Source: a virus. Taken from it: a stretch of DNA of 46,508 bases. A program made the translations under genes and the position numbers. Below are positions 42,037 to 46,508 of the stretch, piece after piece. The notes below the pieces were generated by a model, which was not told the origin of the DNA, made no database searches, and saw only the letters and a program-made list of their open reading frames with translations. The DNA lies in the IMG/VR virus record IMGVR_UViG_3300025133_000197, positions 1-46,508 of that record; one strand, written 5' to 3'. Within the stretch, counting starts at the first letter, position 1. Every line of letters starts with the position of its first letter.

Positions 42037-42982
42037 TGCTTGAATAGGTTGGTGGTTTAGCATCTAATATTTGATTATGAGCCAAATCATTTTCCATAAG
42101 CGCAATGCAAGGCTCGCCCTCTCTAACCTTCAAATAATGCCAAAATATAGCATTATCTGTAGGCCATCTCTTTGGGCCGTATGCCCTAATCCCAAGCATT
42201 TCTGGTCTATGTGTTACGATAACAATGTCAGAATACATATAACATGCATCTGCACCAAAAATATCTTGTTTCTTAGGGTAATGTAAATCAGGATTTTGGA
42301 TACGTTCTGAATTCTCTATGTTACGATTCATTTGAGATATTAGAATGAATGCCACTCTAATAACCTTTTTTAAACCGTTAAACATAGCCATCAAATCATA
42401 GAGTAAATCTCTATCTTGTGCTCCTCCTACCTTTTTTACAAGCAGAGTATGATCTAACATAATTATAACAGGTTTGTTCTTTTCTTTAGAGAACGCTAAT
42501 ATAGTTGCCTCTAAAGCTTTAACACTACCTGGTATATCTACATAATTTATATCATACTTATTTAACTTGCGAGCTTCTTGTACTGCATTCATATAATAGT
42601 TGTCATTGAGAGTAAATTTCTCTGACGCACTATACAATTGCTGTGTAGTAAGTTTCATCTTATTACTAAGTTTACGACCGATAAGCCGTGAAGATAGCAT
42701 CTCAAAGTTAAATGATAGTATTGCAAAATCATCCTCTTGATTAAGATCTTTCAATCCTGTCTCAAGTTGGCCTAATACTGCAGTTTTACCGCTACCAGAC
42801 ATACCAGCAATAGTTGTGATAGTCTGCCATTCAATCCCTCCCATAGAAATAGTATTAAACTTTTTCCATGGAGTGGTTAGAGATTTAATAGTTCCTTTTC
42901 TTCTACCGTCTATGTAGCGTAATGCTGCACTAGAGGCTTTAGATATATGGCGCCAAGGTAATGGTTTGTGTTCCTCGCTCAT
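41975..42982 (-). CDS. DnaB-type replicative helicase, RecA-core only, 335 aa
   Basis: Walker A is GMSGSGKT (G60-T67) after the strand WQTITTIA. FNFEMLSSRLIGRKLS (91-106) is the DnaB-like E-M..R block. The Walker B strand is PVIIMLDHT with D177, and RVAFILISQMNR supplies the Q-containing LSQ.NR motif. This is the C-terminal RecA-like helicase core that unwinds DNA 5' to 3' as a hexamer. The N-terminal primase-interacting domain of bacterial DnaB is missing, since only about 45 residues precede the core. The C-terminus is acidic and polar (SSNENQKVREESVSD). The start overlaps by 4 nt the upstream 180-aa gene, a possible helicase loader. With the primase encoded downstream it would drive fork movement. 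Confidence 0.83.
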   Translation of the reverse strand: MSEEHKPLPWRHISKASSAALRYIDGRRKGTIKSLTTPWKKFNTISMGGIEWQTITTIAGMSGSGKTAVLGQLETGLKDLNQEDDFAILSFNFEMLSSRLIGRKLSNKMKLTTQQLYSASEKFTLNDNYYMNAVQEARKLNKYDINYVDIPGSVKALEATILAFSKEKNKPVIIMLDHTLLVKKVGGAQDRDLLYDLMAMFNGLKKVIRVAFILISQMNRNIENSERIQNPDLHYPKKQDIFGADACYMYSDIVIVTHRPEMLGIRAYGPKRWPTDNAIFWHYLKVREGEPCIALMENDLAHNQILDAKPPTYSSNENQKVREESVSDTLEQTQG

Positions 42983-43521
42983 ATTAAATCTTCTCCGTAA
43001 TTTTGTTCCTCACTCGCTTTTGGAGGTTCGATTCCATCATACATAGTCCAAGCTTCTTGGTTTAAGTATGAGCTCATCATCTTCCAACGCGGGCGGAACT
43101 CGTTAGTATAACTGGCTTGCTTTCTGTCTTCATGTTCAGCTGCAATAGCTTTAAGAATAACTTCGTGCAATCCAGGTGTTCTCTCTATTAATGCTATATA
43201 TTTAAGCTTGTTACGCTTCATATCATTATGTAGAGGTCTGCCTTGATCCTTTCTAGGATAGGCAATTGCAAATTGATTCCAACAATCCTCACATCCTCGC
43301 ACCTTAAATAAATCCAACGCTTTTTGACGGAGCGTAAGAGACTGATCGGGCATGATTTTGACAAAGCCTCGTGTCTGTAATTTTACACTGTCTATAGGTA
43401 GGATTTCTAAGTATTTCTGAGTTTGTTTATCTCCTTCGCTTTTAAGAAGCATATAAACAAATTCACTAGGAGTGAGATGATTGCCTTTCAACTTGGTCAA
43501 GTTCAAAGATACTTTCATCAC
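42979..43521 (-). CDS. Hypothetical protein, possible helicase loader, 180 aa
   Basis: No family is recognised with certainty. The N-terminus (MMKVSLNLTKLKGNHLTPSEF) is followed by VYMLLKSEGDKQTQKYLEIL. A winged-helix or loader-like small fold is possible (LTPSEFVYMLL; GFVKIMPDQSLTLRQKALDLF). The centre has KVRGCEDCWNQFAIAYPRKDQGRP, with a lone CxxC, and the C-terminal half is helical and basic before an acidic tail (PPKASEEQNYGED). It directly precedes and overlaps the DnaB-type helicase by 4 nt (ATGA-type junction), which is where phage loaders or initiators are often found. That makes a loader the leading guess; it is inference. The start could be the first or second of two adjacent ATG codons. 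Confidence 0.55.
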   Translation of the reverse strand: MMKVSLNLTKLKGNHLTPSEFVYMLLKSEGDKQTQKYLEILPIDSVKLQTRGFVKIMPDQSLTLRQKALDLFKVRGCEDCWNQFAIAYPRKDQGRPLHNDMKRNKLKYIALIERTPGLHEVILKAIAAEHEDRKQASYTNEFRPRWKMMSSYLNQEAWTMYDGIEPPKASEEQNYGEDLI

Positions 43522-43618
43522 AATTTAGGTATTTATCAAGTTCCTCTTCCGTTAAATCTATCAGAACCTCATCTGGTAGACATCTTAATTCTTCTTCACA
43601 TTTGATACAATCAATCAT
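43466..43618 (-). CDS. Small acidic protein, 50 aa
   Basis: The product starts MIDCIKCEEELRCLPDEVLI, continues DLTEEELDKYLNCDESIFEL and ends DQVERQSSHS. It is acidic with four cysteines (C4, C7, C13, C33); one CxxC pair is present but the second pair expected for a zinc ribbon is not. Its ATG overlaps the stop of the 79-aa gene by 8 nt, and it overlaps the start of the 180-aa gene by 56 nt. It closes the interval between those genes, so translation is plausible. Function is unknown. Confidence 0.45.
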   Translation of the reverse strand: MIDCIKCEEELRCLPDEVLIDLTEEELDKYLNCDESIFELDQVERQSSHS

Positions 43619-43850
43619 GACATTTTATATTACCTTCAGAATCCCTATTTTGCTCTGATGCTTGTACTGTAAAGAAATATAAATATACGTCTTTTTCAGA
43701 TACTATACAACCAAATTCCATTTGCATAATCTCTGCTATTGCAGCTGGAACTAAAGTCTCTAAATCTTGATAATAGAATTTCAACACTTGAAAAATGTGA
43801 AATATTTCATCAAAATTTAGAGTTTTGCCTTTATAGGGGCTTTCTTTCAT
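43611..43850 (-). CDS. Hypothetical protein, 79 aa
   Basis: Not recognised. The N-terminal part is MKESPYKGKTLNFDEIFHIF, followed by QVLKFYYQDLETLVPAAIAEIM and then an EFGCIVSEKDVYLYFFTV block. The pattern of a helix, a loop with P-A-A-I-A, and a short strand-helix hints at a small helix-turn-helix-like fold, but this is weak. It is 12 nt from the DUF932-like gene and overlaps the 50-aa gene by 8 nt, so it belongs to the same transcript. Confidence 0.5.
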   Translation of the reverse strand: MKESPYKGKTLNFDEIFHIFQVLKFYYQDLETLVPAAIAEIMQMEFGCIVSEKDVYLYFFTVQASEQNRDSEGNIKCHD

Positions 43851-43862
43851 ATTTACATTATT

Positions 43863-44639
43863 TTAATGCCAGTGGAGACTATTTTGAGTTTCTTCTATAT
43901 CTGCTATTTGCATAGCAACATGCTCTTTATAGTCTTTTAAGACATACTCTTCTGTAAATGTATGCAATTTAGTATACTTTTCCAAAGCATTTGCTGGATG
44001 TGCAGTTTTCAATGCTTCAGTACAAGCATTATATGCTGACCATAGAGTACGCTCTTTAAATACAGGGGATTCAAACCATTCTTTAGCTGCTTTATTCATT
44101 TGAGAACCATTTAAGATATGCTCATTTACGAATAATTGGCCTAAGTAATCTCCCACTTGTTTATCGCTAAATTCTATTTCACACATATTTTGCTTATCTT
44201 CAAGAGCCATGTTAAATCTACGATCAACATCGTCAAATAACTTTTGAATTAAAACATCAAGATCGTCCTGCACATTTTGTGTGTGTTTACGCATCTTGAT
44301 TATATCCCCTACAAACATAAGGTTAGAACAAACTGTTATTTGTGCTCCTCCACATACACCTATAGGTAATGTTTTGTCATAAGAATTACGAAAGCCAATA
44401 CTTCTATTCATACCGCTACCTGATAACTGAGAGCCATCATGAAATATCATACTACCAAACATTTGTTGGCCTCTATGATTTACTTCTAATTTTGTCTCAA
44501 AAGGTGAGGTATTGTAATGTTTTGTACCTGCTTCTTTAATTTTTGTAACTAATTCTTGGTGACTTACTGGTACGTAAGTCTCTGTTTGCTCAGGGACCTT
44601 AATTAGGCCCAACTCAGCGAAATCTACTATTTTTGCCAT
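43863..44639 (-). CDS. DUF932-like phage/plasmid protein, 258 aa
   Basis: The overall form is that of DUF932-type proteins found in phages and plasmids: an N-terminal region (PVSHQELVTKIKEAG), a beta-rich middle (GSMIFHDGSQLSGSGMNRSIGFRNSYDKTLPI), a CGGAQITVCSNLMFVGD block with the usual N......R/K arrangement, and a long helical C-terminal half ending near HWH. The family's biochemical role is not settled; it is common in early or plasmid-maintenance regions. The start at 44639 (MAKIVDFAELG) is chosen over an in-frame ATG at 44726: the upstream codons would overlap the 85-aa gene by 113 nt, while this start leaves only 26 nt. The family call is from memory of this arrangement. Confidence 0.65.
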   Translation of the reverse strand: MAKIVDFAELGLIKVPEQTETYVPVSHQELVTKIKEAGTKHYNTSPFETKLEVNHRGQQMFGSMIFHDGSQLSGSGMNRSIGFRNSYDKTLPIGVCGGAQITVCSNLMFVGDIIKMRKHTQNVQDDLDVLIQKLFDDVDRRFNMALEDKQNMCEIEFSDKQVGDYLGQLFVNEHILNGSQMNKAAKEWFESPVFKERTLWSAYNACTEALKTAHPANALEKYTKLHTFTEEYVLKDYKEHVAMQIADIEETQNSLHWH

Positions 44640-44871
44640 TGCTTCCTTGATTTTTAGGGTGGTTATATGTCGTCGTATGCTGAGGCACACGCGAAAGATT
44701 AATTTTTGGGTATTCGTCCCAACCAAATTGTAATTTAAATGAATGATCAGTTACAAATTTTGTAGTGGGCATATCTTTAAGATCTTTTGTACTCCATACT
44801 TTAATAGGTTTTTCGCCTACTTCTACCTTTTCAATCAAAGGTTTGTAGTTTAAATAAGTTTTACTAGGCAT
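44614..44871 (-). CDS. Hypothetical protein, 85 aa
   Basis: No family recognised. It runs MPSKTYLNYKPLIEKVEVGEKP, then KVWSTKDLKDMPTTKFVTDH, a FKLQFGWDEYPKINLSRVPQ block, and a basic, polar C-terminus that overlaps the DUF932-like start by 26 nt. It looks soluble, without cysteine or membrane segment. It starts 2 nt after the 48-aa coiled-coil gene. It is regarded as real because it fills the interval neatly; function unknown. Confidence 0.5.
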   Translation of the reverse strand: MPSKTYLNYKPLIEKVEVGEKPIKVWSTKDLKDMPTTKFVTDHSFKLQFGWDEYPKINLSRVPQHTTTYNHPKNQGSNGKNSRFR

Positions 44872-44873
44872 AT

Positions 44874-45020
44874 CTATATTTTTATTTTTAGTTCTTCGAC
44901 TTCTACCTCAAGTATTTCTACCATATTAGTAAGAATCTTAATTTGTTTTTGGTGCGAATCTAATTGTTCTTGTTGTAATACAACTAAATCTATTATTTTC
45001 TTATCTGGTTTTTCACTCAT
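44874..45020 (-). CDS. Small coiled-coil protein, 48 aa
   Basis: The product is MSEKPDKKIIDLVVLQQEQL, then DSHQKQIKILTNMVEILEVE and VEELKIKI. Leu/Ile/Val occur at heptad-like spacing with Q, E and K between, so one amphipathic helix or a short coiled coil is expected. It overlaps the upstream membrane-protein gene by 8 nt and ends 2 nt before the next gene. A spanin-, anti-repressor- or adaptor-type role cannot be told apart from the sequence. Confidence 0.55.
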   Translation of the reverse strand: MSEKPDKKIIDLVVLQQEQLDSHQKQIKILTNMVEILEVEVEELKIKI

Positions 45021-45213
45021 TTTTTTCTAGTTTTTTTCTAAGTTCTTCAATTGTTTTAATTTGCGTCTTGAAAGATCTGTTACGATTATATTGCTCAATT
45101 GCAAATCGATTTTGACGATATTCTTCTTCTTTGATCGCCTTTTTTTCTTTTATAGTTGCCCAAATAACATACAATGCTATTATGCACACTATTCCTAATA
45201 CAGTGTAACCCAT
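45013..45213 (-). CDS. Small single-pass membrane protein, 66 aa
   Basis: An N-terminal hydrophobic helix, GYTVLGIVCIIALYVIWATI (residues 2-21), is followed by a charged helical tail (KEKKAIKEEEYRQNRFAIEQ ... TIEELRKKLEKNE). This is an N-out/C-in type small membrane protein with a cytoplasmic coiled coil. It might anchor a phage complex or act in lysis or exclusion, but no specific family is recognised. The overlapping 48-aa coiled-coil gene just downstream could encode its partner (inference from order and from both having heptad-like helices). Confidence 0.6.
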   Translation of the reverse strand: MGYTVLGIVCIIALYVIWATIKEKKAIKEEEYRQNRFAIEQYNRNRSFKTQIKTIEELRKKLEKNE

Positions 45214-45276
45214 AATTTAAAATTTAATTAATACTCAGTTAACTTAAAACAATAAATCTACTCGTATATTTACTCT

Positions 45277-45348
45277 ATGAATAAATTCACAAAATTTGTA
45301 TACGCAGTAATAATGATAATAGTTTATACTATTGCTCTTTTAGCTTAG
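45277..45348 (+). CDS. Possible 23-aa hydrophobic peptide on the opposite strand
   Basis: On the plus strand, ATG to TAG encodes MNKFTKFVYAVIMIIVYTIA-LLA, a basic start followed by an uninterrupted hydrophobic helix. The size and form are those of toxin-like or holin-like mini-proteins, but an AT-rich stretch can give this by chance. It is the only candidate on this strand in the leftward region and overlaps the 3' end of the 54-aa gene by 20 nt. No promoter is evident. Low confidence. Confidence 0.25.
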   Translation: MNKFTKFVYAVIMIIVYTIALLA

Positions 45349-45493
45349 GTTTCTTCACTATTTTAATTTGAACCTTTTTTAAGTCGCAATCTTCGATAAG
45401 CATACTAAAGTGCATTAACACTTCATAAATAGACTCATCCCTAAACTTTATAGACTCTTTCTTATTTCTATCTGTTAACACTCCTTGGTACAT
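45329..45493 (-). CDS. Small basic protein, 54 aa
   Basis: The product is MYQGVLTDRNKKESIKFRDE, then SIYEVLMHFSMLIEDCDLKK and VQIKIVKKPKLKEQ. It is charged, mostly helical, with a short strand-like VQIKIV near the end. No family is recognised. It stands apart from the other small genes, with a hairpin (45539-45574) 45 nt upstream of its start. The alternative is non-coding DNA, but the balanced composition and its ending close to the next gene favour coding. Confidence 0.45.
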   Translation of the reverse strand: MYQGVLTDRNKKESIKFRDESIYEVLMHFSMLIEDCDLKKVQIKIVKKPKLKEQ

Positions 45494-45538
45494 AATGTCC
45501 AGTTTTTTAATCGTTTTACTTTTCGGTTTTCTAGTGAA

Positions 45539-45574
45539 TATAATCCCTAAAAAAACGCTTTTTCAGGGATTATA
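45539..45574. repeat. Inverted repeat (hairpin), 10-bp perfect arms
   Basis: Arms tataatccct (45539-45548) and agggattata (45565-45574) are exact reverse complements. After one A/C mismatch the stem can continue with A5/T5. The loop is short. No U-tract follows on either strand, so it may be a regulatory hairpin, RNA-processing site or protein-binding site instead of a simple terminator. It lies between the 54-aa gene and the upstream small-gene cluster. Confidence 0.7.
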
Positions 45575-45575
45575 T

Positions 45576-45626
45576 GGTTATTACCTTTGTTTTGTGACTA
45601 AATATTAGGTTATTACCCTTTGTTTT
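45576..45626. repeat. Direct repeat ggttattacc(c)tttgtttt, two copies
   Basis: The copies are 45576-45593 and 45608-45626, 32 bp apart, differing by a single inserted c. They start 2 nt after the hairpin at 45539-45574 and lie in the gap between small genes. Spacing of three helical turns suggests a protein-binding pair (operator- or iteron-like); this is inference. Confidence 0.65.
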
Positions 45627-45649
45627 ATTACAAATTTTCAATTCGCAAA

Positions 45650-45730
45650 TCACAAATCACCTCTTTTCTCTTGAATTGTCAGGTATATTGCTACAATAGC
45701 CATGACTATTAATATTGTTTTTGCTACCAT
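45650..45730 (-). CDS. Tiny membrane peptide, 26 aa
   Basis: The product MVAKTILIVMAIVAIYLTIQ-EKRGDL is one hydrophobic helix with a short charged tail. Its ATG follows the stop of the next upstream gene after a single G, within the repeated junction element described separately. That shared start context makes translation likely despite the small size. A role in membranes (holin-like, inhibitor, anchor) cannot be assigned. Confidence 0.5.
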   Translation of the reverse strand: MVAKTILIVMAIVAIYLTIQEKRGDL

Positions 45731-45731
45731 C

Positions 45732-45896
45732 TTACTCTTGTTTTAGTTTTAGTATACCTTCTATGTAATGGTTTAACGCTTCAGTTATCTTTTTGACTAT
45801 CCTTTTCATTTCTTTTTTCTTAGCCTTACGAGGCAAGTTAGGATAGTTAGGACTCATCTCTAGGATAATGTCTGAATCTATATCAATTTTACCCAT
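45732..45896 (-). CDS. Small basic protein ending LKLKQE, 54 aa
   Basis: The product is MGKIDIDSDIILEMSPNYPN, then LPRKAKKKEMKRIVKKITEA and LNHYIEGILKLKQE. An acidic opening is followed by a strongly basic helix. The end LKQE and the following TAA-G-ATG are part of the repeated junction element. No family is recognised; the basic patch may bind nucleic acid. Confidence 0.55.
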   Translation of the reverse strand: MGKIDIDSDIILEMSPNYPNLPRKAKKKEMKRIVKKITEALNHYIEGILKLKQE

Positions 45897-45897
45897 C

Positions 45898-46077
45898 TTA
45901 GTCTTGTTTTAGTTCTTGACTTATTTTTGCTATAGTTTTTTCACCATCTAAATACTGCTCGAATAAATTCAATGCGTATTGTTTAACATTATGTAAAGAA
46001 GAATTCTTACGTTCTAAGTAATTAATATACTCCTGTATGTGGTACGGTTGTGATAAAATGTCTTTTGGTCTTTGCAT
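45898..46077 (-). CDS. Small helical protein ending LKQD, 59 aa
   Basis: The product is MQRPKDILSQPYHIQEYINY, then LERKNSSLHNVKQYALNLFE and QYLDGEKTIAKISQELKQD. It appears helical and soluble. Both its start and its end lie in copies of the junction element, with one G between the neighbour's stop and its own ATG. Function unknown. Confidence 0.55.
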   Translation of the reverse strand: MQRPKDILSQPYHIQEYINYLERKNSSLHNVKQYALNLFEQYLDGEKTIAKISQELKQD

Positions 46078-46078
46078 C

Positions 46079-46210
46079 TTACTCTTGTTTTAGTTGTTTA
46101 GCTTTTAGTTTAGCTAACTTAGAGTAATAATTAAACTTCTTACTATCTCGGTTTCTGTAGAATTTCTTCTTACCTATAAGCTCTTTAATGTCTTTATCTA
46201 AGTCTTTCAT
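46079..46210 (-). CDS. Small basic protein ending LKQE, first gene of the leftward unit, 43 aa
   Basis: The product is MKDLDKDIKELIGKKKFYRN, then RDSKKFNYYSKLAKLKAKQL and KQE. It is very basic and helical. No gene is found between it and the right end of the window, so it is the first gene of the leftward transcript seen here. Its leader carries the junction-element sequence without any ORF ending in it. Function unknown; early phage genes of this size often target host proteins. Confidence 0.52.
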   Translation of the reverse strand: MKDLDKDIKELIGKKKFYRNRDSKKFNYYSKLAKLKAKQLKQE

Positions 46211-46239
46211 ATCTTAGTCTTGTTTTAATGTAACTTTTG

Positions 46240-46268
46240 TAAACGTATTTGTTTACTTTTTGAGCCAA
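46240..46268 (-). promoter_or_regulatory. Candidate leftward promoter next to the first small gene
   Basis: On the minus strand TTGG (46268-46265), a 17-nt spacer and TACGTTTA (46247-46240) resemble the Bacteroidota -33 TTTG / -7 TAnnTTTG pair, though with a short spacer and an imperfect -33 box. Transcription would begin near 46233, giving a leader of about 23 nt before the ATG at 46210. Weak by itself. Confidence 0.3.
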
Positions 46269-46350
46269 TTAGTCTTTCTATTCGGCTCAATTTACCTTCG
46301 TTAATAATACGAGGGTAGATAAAGCTTATATTTACCTTCGTTGTGGCTCA
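46260..46350. repeat. TTGAGCC inverted/direct repeats with tttaccttcgtt direct repeats
   Basis: ttgagcc (46260-46266) and ggctcaa (46284-46290) form a perfect 7-bp inverted repeat with a 17-nt loop. A third ggctcaa lies at 46345-46351. The 12-mer tttaccttcgtt occurs at 46291-46302 and 46331-46342, 40 bp apart. The dyad suits binding of a dimeric regulator; the arrangement around the candidate promoters suggests operators. Confidence 0.75.
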
Positions 46351-46352
46351 AA
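46320..46352 (-). promoter_or_regulatory. Second candidate leftward promoter
   Basis: On the minus strand TTTG (46352-46349), a 20-nt spacer and TAAGCTTTA (46328-46320) fit the Bacteroidota spacing; the -7 box has one extra base compared with TAnnTTTG. The -33 box is inside a TTTGAGCC element that also recurs at 46260-46290. Start would be near 46313, with a leader of about 100 nt. Confidence 0.35.
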
Positions 46353-46381
46353 TTGTCTTGATTATGAGCTACATTCCACAT

Positions 46382-46414
46382 TTGCGCCTATATTTTTCTA
46401 CTTGCGCCTATATT
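46382..46414. repeat. Direct repeat ttgcgcctatatt, two copies 20 bp apart
   Basis: The exact 13-mers are at 46382-46394 and 46402-46414. Twenty base pairs is about two helical turns, so both copies face the same side of the helix. This suits an iteron or an operator pair. Confidence 0.75.
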
Positions 46415-46427
46415 CCGATATGCGATA

Positions 46428-46488
46428 TTATACCCATTCGGGTACATATACCCTTGATGTGTACTATTTTATACCCATTCGGGTACAT
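46428..46488. repeat. Direct repeat ttatacccattcgggtacat, two exact copies 41 bp apart
   Basis: The copies are 46428-46447 and 46469-46488. Each contains an inner dyad taccc-attc-gggta, a 5-bp stem with a 4-nt loop. A third tataccc lies between them (46446-46452). With the neighbouring repeats they make a control region that continues to the window end; 46229-46508 has no gene that I can support. Confidence 0.8.
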
Positions 46489-46508
46489 TTTATACTACTT
46501 ATCTGGTT

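Larger units (their letters stand above)
45728..46228 (-). repeat. Four copies of a gene-junction element, AAAACAAGA[CG]TAAGATG
   Basis: Plus-strand copies are catcttactcttgttttag (45728-45746), catcttagtcttgttttag (45894-45912), catcttactcttgttttag (46075-46093) and catatcttagtcttgttttaa (46208-46228). Read leftward, each gives (C/T)TAAAACAAGASTAAGAT(AT)G, that is, the last codons of one gene, its stop, one G and the next ATG. Distances are 166, 181 and 133 bp. The fourth copy has no ORF in front of it (an in-frame stop lies 9 codons before and no ATG between), so the conserved unit is in the DNA/RNA and not only in the protein end. Confidence 0.85.

Noticed and set aside
44640-44726. Extended start for the DUF932-like protein
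   Set aside because: The upstream codons overlap the 85-aa gene far more and give an unrelated, Cys/Arg-rich extension; the ATG at 44639 gives a family-like N-terminus.
46457-46508. Plus-strand open frame running off the right end of the window (MCTILYPFGYI...)
   Set aside because: It is short, lies within the repeat copy and has no start context; it cannot be judged without the sequence beyond the window.
46229-46508. CRISPR-like array from the direct repeats near the right end
   Set aside because: The repeats are 12-20 bp, of four different kinds with only two or three copies each and no uniform spacers; operators or iterons fit better.
1-46508. tRNA genes, insertion sequences, integrase or attachment sites
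   Set aside because: No cloverleaf-like sequence with a T-loop signature, no transposase or integrase motif, and no terminal inverted repeats of IS type were seen in the gaps or genes.

Overview
The window looks like about half of the genome of a tailed, podovirus-type phage of the crAss-like group (Crassvirales-related), infecting a member of the Bacteroidota. No host DNA is seen. Four things support this. (1) A run of very large virion genes has the crAss-like order: a ring/tail-hub protein, a second hub protein, a 1764-residue muzzle-type protein, then five giant internal or ejected proteins. (2) The 2227-residue protein carries a DxDxD metal-binding motif (residues D1380/D1382/D1384) in the TGSDYDIDK context known from crAss-like virion RNA polymerases such as that of Cellulophaga phage phi14:2. 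(3) The DNA is strongly AT-rich, and starts sit in A/T-rich leaders without Shine-Dalgarno motifs, as in Bacteroidota. (4) Replication genes lie on the opposite strand as one compact block. TAA, TAG and TGA all end plausible genes, so no stop-codon recoding is apparent. Recognition is by eye and memory of families; no search was run.

Layout. 1-33628 (+ strand): a ring/hub protein missing only its first base, two small structural-region genes, a repeat-rich fibre (1475-3865), a second hub protein and the muzzle-type protein (4788-10082). The giant internal proteins follow: a lytic transglycosylase-like protein, a 932-aa protein, an 1857-aa M15-peptidase fusion, the virion RNA polymerase and a 1246-aa protein. 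A 54-aa ORF and a 149-aa probable decoration protein end the unit. 33629-33720: convergence point of the two transcription units, with a strong terminator hairpin next to a second, long-loop inverted repeat.

33721-46228 (- strand, read right to left): a cluster of very small genes, a DUF932-like protein, small unknowns, a DnaB-type helicase with a possible loader, a 34-aa zinc ribbon, a Sak4/RecA-like ATPase, a probable ssDNA-binding protein, a DnaG-like primase with an altered TOPRIM motif, a RusA resolvase, a PD-(D/E)XK nuclease, an unknown protein, and an RIIA/RIIB pair. Genes are packed with 1-nt TAATG junctions and several long overlaps. 46229-46508: non-coding, dense in direct and inverted repeats, probably the control region (early promoters, perhaps an origin) for the leftward unit.

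How it fits together (inference): the early unit would be read by host RNA polymerase or by polymerase injected from the virion, and would build the replication and recombination machinery. The rightward unit would supply the tail hub, fibre and ejected cargo. The cargo contains two peptidoglycan-cutting domains to open the wall and an RNA polymerase to start transcription after entry. The most unusual signals are the repeated gene-junction element in the small-gene cluster, the repeat-rich control region, the paired hairpins at the convergence point, shared motifs at the borders of the giant cargo genes, and the primase lacking its usual TOPRIM glutamate.
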